DNA from: Zizania palustris
Lineage: Eukaryota > Streptophyta > Magnoliopsida > Poales > Poaceae
Length of the DNA: 64,000 bases
Assembly (NCBI GenBank): GCA_019279435.1
Contig: JAAALK010000284.1
Location: 16,373,294-16,437,293, forward strand
Direction: 5' to 3'
Part shown: positions 20,970-31,943 of the stretch, piece by piece
Layout: each line of letters starts with the position of its first letter
Numbering within the stretch: the first letter of the stretch is position 1
Notes under the pieces: model-generated
The model's database searches: none
Told to the model about the DNA's origin: nothing
What the model saw: the letters and a program-made list of their open reading frames with translations, nothing else
Translations under genes and position numbers: made by a program

Positions 20970-21105
20970 TGCAGATCGGACAAGAGATCGGACAAGAGAT
21001 CGTACAAGGGATTGGACAAGCAGAAACTGCTACTGCCTGCCACTGATCGGACAAGAGATCGGACAAGAGTTCGGACAAGAGTTCGGACAAGAGCTTGGAC
21101 AAGCA
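20970..21105. repeat. Short tandem repeat, GATCGGACAAGA unit
   Basis: About nine imperfect copies of a 12-bp unit (GATCGGACAAGA, with TTCGGACAAGA variants), interrupted once by a 30-bp spacer. It lies in the leader of the CRM-like element. Confidence 0.8.
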
Positions 21106-21726
21106 ACTAACAGGACCGCTTCTCTTTTTTTTTAATTTTTTTTCTCCTTTTTTTCACTCTATTTTTTTTTGAACAAGGATGACCAAAGATGCAACCAAAA
21201 AAATTGGCACCTACAACTGAGGTGGGATGTGGCTCACAAAAATTCAAACAAGTTCGCTGAACGGCGAGCAAAAACTTTGACCAATTTTTTCTTTATCTTC
21301 CTAATTTTTTTTGGCGATTCTGGTGAGGGCTAACTGGGAAACCCATTTAGGGTACCCACCCAAATTGGGTCAGGAACACGCTCAAAAAATTTCAGATTTT
21401 TCCGCCAAACGAGCAAAAAGTTATGCCTGTTTTACTGAAGGGGGGTCACAAAGAGTCGATGTGTAAAACAAATAGGGTTGCGGAAGGGGGGTTTTTCGGT
21501 GGGGAATTTTTTTCTGAGACACAAGAACAACTACTACTCAAACGACACAGAGGGATGACTAAACCAGCAACAAGACTCGACCAAGAACACGAACTCAACA
21601 AAGTTAAAACTGAAATTAAAATCGCAAGGCACAAAGGGGTTCTCGGTGGGGAATTTTTTTTGGTGCGGTTTTCTGGACTCTGGGTAAAAACAAAAGCAGG
21701 TCGAGATTACCTAACGGGAAACCTTT

Positions 21727-21738
21727 GCTCTGATACCA
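21727..21738 (-). promoter_or_regulatory. Primer binding site of the CRM-like element
   Basis: On the minus strand TGGTATCAGAGC follows the LTR end after two bases; it is complementary to the 3' end of initiator tRNA-Met. Confidence 0.85.
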
Positions 21739-21740
21739 AC

Positions 21741-22643
21741 TGATGGGGGAGTGGTCCCGATCTTCCGCTAGGTAAAAGGATAAACTTGGGTTGGTGGAGA
21801 ATCTCGACGTTGGCGATCCAAGGCTCCGATCCGGCGGATCAAAACCTTGCAATCGTTACACCACTGTCTCCGTTGGTTATCAACCACGCAGAACGCGATT
21901 GACCTCGCCACGAAGGCTAATTCCTGCAAGCGAACCCAAGAACACAAGCAAGAACAGGAAGGATACAAATCGAATGCCAAAACACAGACAAACGAGGATA
22001 AGGTGAGGTTTCACAAACGCCAATGCAGCAGCCAATCGGTCCGGTGCAAGAGGCGGGATCTAAACACAACAGTGTAGATGCAAACAAAGAAAAACCTAAC
22101 CCTAGAGGCGGCTGGCATGAGAATATATAGGGCGGCAGCCTGTGGAAGGCGAACAGACTCAGTAGAAGGCCAACAGACTCAGACTATGGCCCAACACGGC
22201 CCAGTTCTGTCTCGCAGGACTGTTTTAAACACACAGGTCGACTCGAGACTCCAAATGCGACGAAACCAACGGCAAACGATCCGTCTTCTCCTTAGCTTTC
22301 CAAAAAGTCCAAGAACGCGCCAATCGGACTTCGTATGAGGAAGTTATGCCCATTTTGGTGCAAGGTGGTTGATGTAGTCCGAACCAGCGAAATCTTGACT
22401 TCAAAACATCCGTGCGACTCCGTTTTCAGCTCCAACTCTTCTATTCCATCTCCCATGTTCCTAAGCAACAAAATATCACTAGTATTCAGTAGCATCCCGT
22501 CCAAACAAATATTGACATAGTTGCTAAGGAAAGAATTAACCTCATGGTTAAAGCGACGGGCACGAGCGCGTGTGATTCGTCCTAGTAACTGAATTGTAGG
22601 TGGAGGCTCCATGTGTGTATCATGTGAAGTGATGTCCTCATCA
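21741..22643 (-). mobile_element. 5' LTR of the CRM-like element
   Basis: 903 bp and equal in length to the partner at 17284. It is followed by the CTTCG duplication and then the remainder of the Sirevirus LTR, matching the uninterrupted LTR at 37876 onward. Confidence 0.9.
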
Positions 22644-23070
22644 CTTCGCAGCCACCGTGACGGAGCTCCCCGCTCCCTGGCATCAAGCCTCCCGCTTGAC
22701 CCAGGTTCACCTGCTACGTTCGTCCGTCTCCTTCGAAGTCCCTGCGCACCACAGACAAACAGACAAGTGTGTCCAGTACTCCGGAGACCTCTCTGGGTTA
22801 GCAACCTTCGGCACACACTCCGGTGTACCGCCCAAAGTACCGAACCCTCGGTACACACCCAGTCAACGTGTACTGTCGGACCCCTCCGACACGCACACTC
22901 CGCTGCAACAGCTGCAGCAACCAACCACCGAACACACTTCGGTGAAACCACCTCCGAACACCCTTCGGAGGTCCAACCTCCGAACCCCTTTCGGAGGTAC
23001 CCCTTCGAACAGAGGTAAAAAGCCTGTCAATCACTCATCACAAACACTGAAACCAACCCTTGGTTTCTCA
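22644..23070 (-). mobile_element. 3' LTR of the outer Sirevirus, proximal part
   Basis: Continues the LTR interrupted at 17283 and ends CCTTGGTTTCTCA at 23070. It matches 37876-38301 closely. Minus-strand LTR start is TGAGAAACCAAGG. Confidence 0.88.
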
Positions 23071-24232
23071 ATCTCCCCCTTGATGAGTGCATTGACAACC
23101 AACTTTAAATCCAAGAAAATTTAAAAACTTTCAGCACACAAGTGACCATAAAAACTCAGAAAAGAGCCAAATCATGTCACTTGATAAAAGAATTTTCCTC
23201 CCCCTTTTCAAAGGAGTAAAAGCCCCTTCGGCAATAAAAACTCCCCCTGAGTTAAGTTTCCCCCCTTTGGCAACAAAGAACCTTCTCCCCCTTTATGTCA
23301 AATTTTTCTCCCCCTTGCGACAAAGAACGAAGCAAGTCTCTCCCCCTTTGGCAATGCAAGCATCAAGGAGCATTCAAAAGGTGCAAAGCTTCAAAATGAG
23401 CAGAATTGCAAAGACATATAACGCAAAAATATGCCAATATTAATACCAATTATCATGTGCTCAGCTCAAATTAACATTCTCTAAAAACATGATGAAGCAT
23501 GTGATTTGATCATTTTTGAAATAAAAGCATCACCACTTAGTCAAGGAAACTAGACAAGTAGAAGCAAGGACTGCGCAAAGCTAGTCAATTTCTACTCTAG
23601 ACAGACAAGTCCAGTTCAAAGGAAGCATGAAAAGCAAACTTGATGATCAATGAATGTTGTTGTTCTTTTCTTAGTGCCAGGGGTTATTTGTTTGTCCACC
23701 TTATACTTTCCAATTAGGCCAAGCCTAGGCATGAAAGCCATTAGAAGCTTAAAGCAATGATTTTGGCATACACTACACTATCCCAGTTCAGACCAAAGTG
23801 CAATGGTAAGCGGTCTAGGATAGAGTAGTGCGACAAACAAACCCACCTGGATCTTTGCATTTAAAGCATGTAAATCATGGAGTTTTTGATTTTAACTAAG
23901 TGAACCAATTGTTTGGCACTTTACGAATATCCATGAAAATGTAGAACAATTTTTCAAGTTGCAATTTTTAGCATCCAAAGAAATGAGTCTTGCTATCAAG
24001 CAGATAAAAGATAGCTAAAGCAGTCCTGCCTAAACATGCTAGATTCAAGACTAAGCAGTGAGCACGATTTGATTTTGAAAATAAAACATCATGCACATGA
24101 ATGTTTCAGATAAATTAAAAAGAGCTGAGCTATCATGATGTCATGGATTATAATCAGGCATATAGGTGCAAAAGATGTAAATGCAATTTCAACACAATTA
24201 GCAAATGCACATCCATCTAAAACTGCTCCCCC
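23071..24232 (-). other. Sirevirus 3' non-coding region with multiple polypurine tracts
   Basis: Eight CTCCCCCT-type strings (AGGGGGAG on the coding strand) lie here: one directly at the LTR border (about 23072), six between about 23195 and 23350, and one beside the pol end (about 24227). Sireviruses are known for several polypurine tracts in this place. No env-like frame was seen; the region between the tracts and pol is AT-rich. Confidence 0.75.
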
Positions 24233-27200
24233 TCACAAAATGCCGTAAGGGTGACAAATACCAAGTTCCCCACGCAGGTAAGCAAATCGAGAAGCATCGA
24301 GTGGTTTTGTAAAAATGTCGGCAAGCTGGTGTTGGGTATCAACATATTGAAGTTCAATATCACCCTTCTCATTGTGATCTCTGAGAAAATGATATCTCAC
24401 ATCAATGTGTTTGGTTCTGGAATGCTGAACCGGGTTGTTTGCAATACAAATAGCACTAGTGTTATCACAGAAAAGTGGAACACTCTTATAATCTAACCCA
24501 AAATCCCGCAAAGTGGAAACCATCCACAAAATCTGAGAGCAAGAGCTAGCTGCAGCAACATATTCGGCCTCAGCCGTCGATTGTGCAACACTAGACTGTT
24601 TGCGGGAAGACCAGCAAACCAAGGATGTACCCAGAAAATGACAAGTACCAGAGGTACTCTTCCTATCAATCCTACACCCAGCAAAGTCCGCATCGGAATA
24701 ACCTCGAAGACATAAAGATGAAGACGCTGAATACCATATGCCAAATTTAAGGGTATGTTTGAGATACCTTAGGATGCGCTTGACCGCTTGGCGGTGCGAA
24801 GCTCGTGGTGAAGCCTGAAAACGAGCGCACAGACACACAGCGAAGTGTATATCCGGTCTCGTAGCAGTCAAGTAGAGGAGGGAGCCGATCATGCTTCGGA
24901 ACTCCTTCTGATCTACGGCTTCTCCTTCTTCGTCAGGATCCAATGCTACAGATGTAGCCATTGGAGTGGCGAGGGGCTTCGCATCAGCCATGTCGAATTT
25001 CTTGAGCAGGTCCTTGGTGTACTTTGTCTGGTGGACAAAAGTACCTTGTTTGCTTTGCTTGATTTGCAAACCAAGGAAAAAGGTGAGTTCACCCATCATC
25101 GACATTTCAAATTCCCTGCTCATGGTATCTGCAAACTCGGCAACCAAAGCATGAGAAGAGCCACCAAAGATGATGTCATCCACATAAATCTGAACCAGGA
25201 GGAAATCTTTGCCATGCTTGAGAGTAAACAGTGTTTTATCAACAGAGCCCATCAAATACCCTCGCTCAAGCAGAAAAGACTTAAGTCTATCATACCAAGC
25301 CCGAGGGGTCTGCTTGAGTCCATAAAGAGCCTTATGAAGTTTAAGGACTTTATGTGGGTACTTGGGGTTTTCAAAACCAGGAGGTTGTTTTACATAAACA
25401 TCTTCACCTATGAAGCCATTAAGAAAAGCACTTTTGACATCCATTTGATAGAGTTTGAATCCCCGGGATGTCGCAAAGGCAAGCAAAATCCTAATGGCCT
25501 CAAGGCGAGCAACAGGTGCAAAAGTTTCAGTAAAATCAATCCCTTCTAGTTGAGAAAAGCCCTGAGCTACAAGTCTAGCCTTGTTTCTAACTATAGTCCC
25601 ATCCTCCCCTTGTTTATTTTTGAAAATCCATTTTGTTCCAATGAAATGAACATTTGGTGGAGGATCAACTAATGACCAGACTTGGTTTCTCTCAAAATTT
25701 TCAAGCTCTTCATGCATGGCATTGATCCAACTAGAATCATAAAGTGCATGACTAACATCTAAGGGCTCGAAAGAAGCAACAAAAGAGGAATCAATGAAAT
25801 GAGCATGAGAACGTGTTACCCTTTGATCAAGCTCACCAATGATCTGCTCTGGAGGATGCATCCTTTGAACATGATGTGGAGCCTCGCGGCGGGATGTAGT
25901 CTCCCCCTCAACTTGTGCGTTGGAGTGGTCCAAGATGACCGATGTTGAGGTAGTCGCTTCGGGACCTCGTGCCGAAGTAGTCGAAGCGGGGTCAGCTTCG
26001 GGGGTTGATGTCGAGGGTAGCAGGGGTTCATCCTCGAATTCTCCGGGATCTTCGTCTTCGAAGATGGTCTGTTCCATGTCGTGTTCATTTGCCTGTTCAA
26101 ATGCAGAACTAACAGAGGGGGTTGATTCATCAAAAGTCACGCCACATGACTCGATGACAGTGTTAGTCTCCAAGTTATAAACACGATAAGAATGACCATG
26201 TGTAGTGTAACCCAAAAAGATCCCGTCAGAAGATCGCGACTCAAATTTATCCAAGTTACCACGTTTTAGGATAAAGCAGCGACAGCCAAAAACTCGAAGA
26301 TGAGTAACCTTGGGCTGTCTCCCAAAACGCAGCTCATAGGATGTCAAGTTCAAAATTGAGCGCAAGAAGATTCGGTTTGATATGTAACAAGCAGTGTTCA
26401 TGGCCTCAGCCCAGAATTTTCTAGGAGTCCTATGCTCATCAAGCATCGTCCTAGCCATCTCAACCAAAGTGCGGTTTTTCCTCTCAACAACACCGTTCTG
26501 TTGAGGAACCCGCGAAGCAGAGAATTGATGTTCTATGCCATGCTCCATGCAAAAGTCAACAAAGAGACTGTTTTTGAACTCGGTGCCATTATCACTTCGA
26601 ATGAATTTCAATGCACCAGGGAGTTCAGTAAAAAGTCTCAAAGCCAAGCTCCGAAAGTGTGAAAACACTTCATCCTTGCTGGCAAGAAAGAAGACCCAAG
26701 AGTAGCGAGAGAAATCGTCGACAATAACTAATACATACCACTTGCCGCCTAAAGAACTAACCCGAGAAGGACCTACAGTGTCCATGTGGAGAAGTTCTCC
26801 GGGCTGTTCAGTCATCACTGTGGTGACTGGCGAATGCGAAGCAGCAATCATTTTTCCATGTCGACAAGGAGCGCAAACTAAATTCTTCTCAAACTTGAGC
26901 TTGGGCAATCCTCGGATCAGACCTAGGGCACTCAAACGAGCGAGCAACTCAAAGCTCATATGCCCTAGTCTCCTATGCCACTTCCAAAGCTCAAAAGTTG
27001 AATGAGCAACAAGACAATGAGAAGAACCAGATGAATCTGAAAAATCAGCTCCAAAAACTCTCCCAACTCTAAAGATCTTACACACCACAACGCCATCAGA
27101 ATTGAGCACTTGCGAAGTATCGTGATGGAATCACACTTCGAAGCCCTCATCAAGCAACTGAGATTACAGACAGCAAATTGTATCCCAGATTTTCAACCAA

Positions 27201-27386
27201 AGCAACATCTTTGAGAGTGAAATTCGAGTTAATTCTTACCACACCTTTACCTTTCACTCTACTCCTTCGATTGTTTCCGAAGGTGATATGTTCCCTTTGC
27301 TTGGTTGTGGTGAGGCTAGAGAACCAAGCTGCATCTCCGGTCATGTGGCGCGAACAACCGGAGTCCATGATCCACGTGCCCTCCAA
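24233..27386 (-). pseudogene. Sirevirus pol (protease, integrase, RT, RNase H), one frameshift
   Basis: Protease motif WIMDSGCSRHMTGD lies in the 27150-27386 frame. The main frame (24233-27109, 958 codons) has HRRLGHMSF of the pre-integrase zinc region (about 45-53), integrase D110, D173 and E209, RT at about 485-725 with YVDD at 642-645, and RNase H at about 815-950 with a closing LADIFTKPL motif. A single extra T near 27164, absent from the second copy, breaks the frame between protease and integrase. Otherwise the catalytic residues are kept. It makes and integrates element cDNA in virus-like particles. The frame follows gag in phase after one amber codon. Confidence 0.9.
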
Positions 27387-27401
27387 GCCTCGATCTGTCG
27401 C

Positions 27402-29861
27402 CTACACATGATAAGAATATCTCGATCGCTCAGTGCTGGGGTGAGTGAAAAAATGACGAGGCATCCAGCACTGAGTGACACGAGTAGTAGGCGCAGTAAA
27501 AGTAGACGGTCTATGCACAGGAAAATCAAAATGATGCAAAGTGTGAGGTCTACCTACATGCTGTGATCGAACATGTCGAGGTCTCCTACTCTGACGAGGT
27601 ACAAAGCTACTCGCCCGAGGTTCAACACCATATGGAACATGGTGAACACCTCGAGGAGCAAAACCTCTCCGAGAAGCACAAGGAGCCTCAAAAGCAGGAC
27701 GATAGTAAAACTCAGACTCATGCATACCTAAAGATGGGTAATGCATGTCCTGGTAACTCATCACCTGAGAGCGTCGCTCATCCTTGATGCGACGAAAATA
27801 GAACCCAACCAAATGACCCGCCCGCTGACAGTAAGAACAGCGAAAAACTCTCCTAGGGGCACTCTCATGGGTCACAGGAGCAACTCTCACAGGCTCCTTG
27901 GGTTTCTGCTGAGTGGTTTTCTTGGGAGGATTTTTCTTGGCAGGAGGTGTGGTTTTCTTTGGTGGTCGGGTAGGCTTTTTGGCTGATGGGGTGTCTAACA
28001 GAGCTCTTTCTTTCTCTAGGGTAGTGGGAGAGGTAAAAACAGTTTTGGTCTTACTGTCTGAAGGTATCCCCTCAAAACCCAAACCTAGAGCTACCCCTGC
28101 TCTGTCAGCACACAACTTGGTCTTGGCCAAGAGCAAATCCATCCTACCCTTTCCCTCAGTGCATTTATTAACCACGGAAAGAAGGTATTCATTTTCAGAC
28201 ATGAGGTTTTCAGCTCGCTCTCTAACAGTGCCTAGCTGGTCCTTAAGGGTAATGCAAGTGTCACAAACAGGTTGCACATCCTTAGAACTACCGGCCCTTT
28301 CCAATCTAGCCTCTAAATCATGAACATGTTTATCACGTAAATTAATGCTCTCGCGTAATAAAGAATAGTTCATGCATTCAATAATATCATGAGGTCTAGA
28401 ATCCACCTCCAAAAGCTGCTTCTGTGCAGTCTCAAGCTCAGAAAGAGTTTGAGCATGTACAGAACGCAACTGAGCAAGCTCAACCATGACAGTGGTACAA
28501 GAATCACATTCAGCATCATTAACTTTAGACGTAAGCATGGCATATTCAGTAGAAACAGATTCTAGCCTAAGTCTAAAGTCTTTTCTTTCTCTAGCGGCTT
28601 GCACAAGTAATCTATCCTGACCAAGAACTATTTCATTCAGCTCAGCTAGTTTTATTGAAAGCTGGTCATAGGATAGAGGTACCTCAGATGAGTCAAGCTC
28701 ATCGCCGCTGTGATCGCTGTCGGCCATGAAGCAAAGGCCAGTGAAGTCTCGTCCCTTCTTGTCCTTCTTGTCCTCCTTCCTTAGGGACTCCTCCTCCTCA
28801 GAGCTCGACTCCTCAGTTGAGGAAGTGTCGATGTCGCTGAGAGCAGCAACAAATGCTCTGGAAGCGGCCTTGGCTACTTTCTTAGCCACCTTGCCGCGCT
28901 TGCCTTTCATAAAAGGCTTCCTCTCCTTTTTGTGGTATTTGGGGCGCTCATTCTCATCTCTCTTTTTGAGCTTGGGGCAATTAGCCTTGATATGAGAAGT
29001 GTCGCCACACTCAAAACAACCACTAAAACCACTTCTCCTCTGATCCCGTCTCTCATGGTGAAAACGGGTGAACCTCCGAGCAATGAGAGCAAGCTCATCA
29101 TCATCTAGAGTATCCACCTGCTCCTTTGTGACGGAGACCAGGGAGGACAAAGCAAAACCATCTGCTAGAACACAAGTGCCTGATGTGCTTGGTTCTGCAG
29201 TGGTGCCACGGCTAGTGCTAGAAACCAATGCCAATGGCTGTGGCAAAGAGCTTCTGTGCACTGCAAGAGATGCCTTGGCAATCTCTGTGGACTTCAGCTT
29301 GCTAAAGAGTTCATCACAGGTCAATGTGTCATAGCCTGTGGACTCCTCAATGCTGGATATCTTCACCTCCCATATGCTACGGTCAAGAGCATAGAGAAGC
29401 TTGATAGCCCTATCATGATCACTGTAAGCAAGCGTCCCGTTGGACCGCAAGTTACTCACTATCGCGTCAAAGCGAGAAAACATGGCATCTACAGATTCAC
29501 CAGGTGCCTGCACAAACAGCTGATACTGTTGATTGTAGGTGCTTTGGCGCCTGGCCTTAATCTGAGCAGAGCCCTCATGAAAGACAGTGAGTGTTGTCCA
29601 AATTTCCCTAGCAGTCCTAAGGTGCTGCACCCTATCAAACTCACTCCGACTCAAACCAATGAACAGTATGTTCCTTGCCTTCGAGTTGGCAATATACTGA
29701 TCTTTTTCTGTTTGAGTAGTGCGAGTATCAGGGATGGAGTATTGTGAGTCCACAATCTCCCAAATTGCATTTCCTTGGCTTAACAAGTAAGCCTCCATGC
29801 GCACCTTCCAGTATGCAAAATCAGTCCCATCGAACAGAGGAATTTTACTGCCTCTATCCAT
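27402..29861 (-). CDS. Sirevirus gag polyprotein
   Basis: 819 residues, open from ATG to TAG, starting MDRGSKIPLFDGTDFAYWKV as Copia gags do. The UBN2-like gag core spans about 10-200, a CCHC zinc knuckle is at C282-C285-H290-C295, followed by a Ser/Glu-acidic patch (about 345-365), a long coiled coil (about 405-590) and a basic Pro/Lys stretch. A second knuckle-like CSYCQRAGH lies near 680, but the last Cys is Tyr here while the nested copy keeps Cys. It forms the particle and binds RNA. The size fits Sirevirus gag, larger than that of other Copia lineages. The TAG is in frame with pol. Confidence 0.9.
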   Translation of the reverse strand: MDRGSKIPLFDGTDFAYWKVRMEAYLLSQGNAIWEIVDSQYSIPDTRTTQTEKDQYIANSKARNILFIGLSRSEFDRVQHLRTAREIWTTLTVFHEGSAQIKARRQSTYNQQYQLFVQAPGESVDAMFSRFDAIVSNLRSNGTLAYSDHDRAIKLLYALDRSIWEVKISSIEESTGYDTLTCDELFSKLKSTEIAKASLAVHRSSLPQPLALVSSTSRGTTAEPSTSGTCVLADGFALSSLVSVTKEQVDTLDDDELALIARRFTRFHHERRDQRRSGFSGCFECGDTSHIKANCPKLKKRDENERPKYHKKERKPFMKGKRGKVAKKVAKAASRAFVAALSDIDTSSTEESSSEEEESLRKEDKKDKKGRDFTGLCFMADSDHSGDELDSSEVPLSYDQLSIKLAELNEIVLGQDRLLVQAARERKDFRLRLESVSTEYAMLTSKVNDAECDSCTTVMVELAQLRSVHAQTLSELETAQKQLLEVDSRPHDIIECMNYSLLRESINLRDKHVHDLEARLERAGSSKDVQPVCDTCITLKDQLGTVRERAENLMSENEYLLSVVNKCTEGKGRMDLLLAKTKLCADRAGVALGLGFEGIPSDSKTKTVFTSPTTLEKERALLDTPSAKKPTRPPKKTTPPAKKNPPKKTTQQKPKEPVRVAPVTHESAPRRVFRCSYCQRAGHLVGFYFRRIKDERRSQVMSYQDMHYPSLGMHESEFYYRPAFEAPCASRRGFAPRGVHHVPYGVEPRASSFVPRQSRRPRHVRSQHVGRPHTLHHFDFPVHRPSTFTAPTTRVTQCWMPRHFFTHPSTERSRYSYHV

Positions 29862-29908
29862 GTCGCCAATAGATCACAAAACCGGTTAAGGTCAACTGGT
29901 GATCTTAA

Positions 29909-29924
29909 CCTGCTCTGATACCAA
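29909..29924 (-). promoter_or_regulatory. Primer binding site of the outer Sirevirus
   Basis: Minus strand TGGTATCAGAGCAGG directly after the LTR end (CCAACA then AT). Complementary to initiator tRNA-Met. Confidence 0.85.
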
Positions 29925-29925
29925 T

Positions 29926-30060
29926 TGTTGGACCGGAAACGGCGACCAGAGGGGGGGTGAATGGGAGCTTTTAAAATTTCGGGCTAAAAACTAGCCTTCG
30001 GTTTCAGTTCTGTCTTCTGCGGAACAGGCTTCGAACACTACCTTCGGAGGTCTTGTTCAG
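29926..30060 (-). mobile_element. Outer Sirevirus 5' LTR, last 135 bp
   Basis: Matches the first 130 bases of the LTR at 15696 more closely than the one at 34471 (it shares GGTTTCAGTTCTG). It stops in the GGTCTGGTTCGGAGG region exactly where the LTR at 36424 takes up again, so the two are halves of one LTR. Confidence 0.8.
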
Positions 30061-31928
30061 AAAGTAAAATCAGTAAAATCAATCCCTTCTAGTTGAGAAA
30101 AGCCGTGAGCTACAAGTCTAGCCTTATTTCTAACAATTGTTCCATCCTCCCCTTGTTTATTTTTAAAAATCCATTTTGTTCCAATGAAATGAACATTTGG
30201 TGGAGGATCAACTAAAGTCCAGACTTGGTTTCTTTCAAAATTCTCAAGCTCTTCATGCATGGCATTGATCCAACTAGAATCAGAAAGTGCATGACTAACA
30301 TCTAAGGGCTCGAAAGAAGCAACAAAAGCAGCATTAGTGAAATGGGCATGAGAACGAGTTACCCTTTGATCAAGCTCACCAATGATCTGCTCGGGAGGGT
30401 GCATCCTTTGAACATGATGTGGAGCCTCGCGGCGGGATGCAGTCTCCCCCTCAACTTGTGCGTTGGAGTGGTCCAAGATGACCGATGTTGAGGTAGTCGC
30501 TTCGGGACCTCGTGCCGAAGTAGTAGAAGCGGGGTCAGCTTCGGGGGTTGATGTCGAGGGTAGTAGGGGATCATCCTCGAATTCTCCGGGATCTTCGTCT
30601 TCGAATAAAGTCTGTTCCATGTCGTGTTCATTTGCCTGTTCAAAAGCAGAACTAACAGAGGGGGTTGATTCATCAAAAGTCACATCACATGACTCGATGA
30701 CAGTGTTAGTTTCTAAATTATAAACACGATAGGAATGACCATGAGTAGTATAACCCAAAAAGATCCCGTCAGAAGATCGCGACTCAAATTTATCCAAGTT
30801 ACCACGTTTTAGGATAAAGCAGCGACAGCCAAAAACTCGAAGATGAGTAACCTTGGGCTGTCTCCCAAAACGCAGTTCATAAGATGTCAAGTTTAAAATT
30901 GAGCGCAAGAAAATTCGGTTTGAGATGTAACATGCAGTGTTCATGGCCTCAGCCCAGAATTTTCTAGGAGTCCTATGCTCATCAAGCATCGTCCTAGCCA
31001 TCTCAACCAAAGTGCGGTTTTTCCTCTCAACAACACCGTTCTGTTGAGGAACCTGCGGAGCAGAGAATTGATGTTCTATGCCATGCTCCATGCAAAAGTC
31101 AACAAAGAGACTATTTTTGAACTCGGTGCCATTATCGCTTCGAATGAATTTTAATGCACCTGGGAGTTCAGTGAAAAGTCTCAAAGCCAAGCTCCGAAAG
31201 TGTGAAAACACTTCATCCTTGCTGGCAAGAAGGAAGACCCAAGAGTAGCGAGAGAAATCGTCGACAATAACAAGTACATACCACTTCCCGCCTAAAGAAC
31301 TAACCCGAGAAGGACCTACAGTGTCCATATGGAGAAGTTCTCCGGGCTGTTCAGTCATCATTGTGGTGACTGGCGAATGCGAAGCGGCAATCATTTTTCC
31401 ATGTCGACAAGGAGCGCAAACTAAATTCTTCTCAAACTTGAGCTTGGGCAATCCTCGGATCAAACCTAGGGCGCTCAAACGAGCGAGCAACTCAAAGCTC
31501 ATATGCCCTAGTCTCCTATGCCACTTCCAAAGCTCAGAAGTCGAATGTGCAACAAGACAATGAGAAGAACCAGACGATTCTGAAAAATCAGCTCCAAAAA
31601 CTCTCCCAACCCTAAAGATCTTACACACAACAACGCCATCAGAATTGAGCACTTGCGAAGTATCGCGATGAAATCGCACTTCGAAGCCCTCATCAAGCAA
31701 CTGAGATACAGACAGCAAATTGTATCCCAGGTTCTCAACCAAAGCAACATCTTTGAGAGTGAAATTCGAGTTAATTCTTACCACACCTTTACCTTTCACT
31801 CTACTCCTTCGATTGTTTCCGAAGGTGATATGTTCCCTTTGCTTGGTTGTTGTGAGGCTGGAGAACCAAGCTGCATCTCCGGTCATGTGGCGCGAACAAC
31901 CGGAGTCCATGATCCACGTGCCCTCCAA
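30057..31928 (-). pseudogene. Second Sirevirus pol, cut in RT
   Basis: 623 codons, uninterrupted from the protease (WIMDSGCSRHMTGD) through the pre-integrase HRRLGHMSF and the complete integrase core (MDTVGPS, RSDNGTEF, NGVVERKNRT) to the start of RT (WIFKNKQGEDG). It ends after LEGIDFT, where the DNA joins the outer LTR. This copy lacks the 1-bp insertion that breaks the outer pol. YVDD and RNase H are lost. Confidence 0.88.
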
Positions 31929-31943
31929 GCCTCGACCTGTCGC

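Larger units (their letters stand above)
20589..21740. other. Leader of the CRM-like element; gag absent
   Basis: The 1.15 kb between the pol start and the 5' LTR contains no gag frame or zinc knuckle. It holds a 12-bp tandem repeat and homopolymer runs, consistent with deletion of gag and replacement by a spacer. Confidence 0.6.
17284..22643 (-). mobile_element. CRM-like Ty3/gypsy retrotransposon, internally deleted, nested in a Sirevirus LTR
   Basis: 5360 bp with two 903-bp LTRs and a CTTCG duplication (17279-17283 and 22644-22648). LTRs start TGATGAGGACATC on the minus strand, the primer site is TGGTATCAGAGC, and pol reads into the 3' LTR through an ITRARARRLNHEV segment; these are traits I associate with CRM-type chromoviruses. 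Gag is missing, most of the RT domain is deleted and pol has nonsense codons, so it is non-autonomous. About 13 differences separate the LTRs by hand count, indicating a young insertion. Confidence 0.85.

Noticed and set aside
22292..22951. 219-codon minus-strand frame
   Set aside because: It is a chimera crossing the junction between the CRM-like LTR and the Sirevirus LTR.
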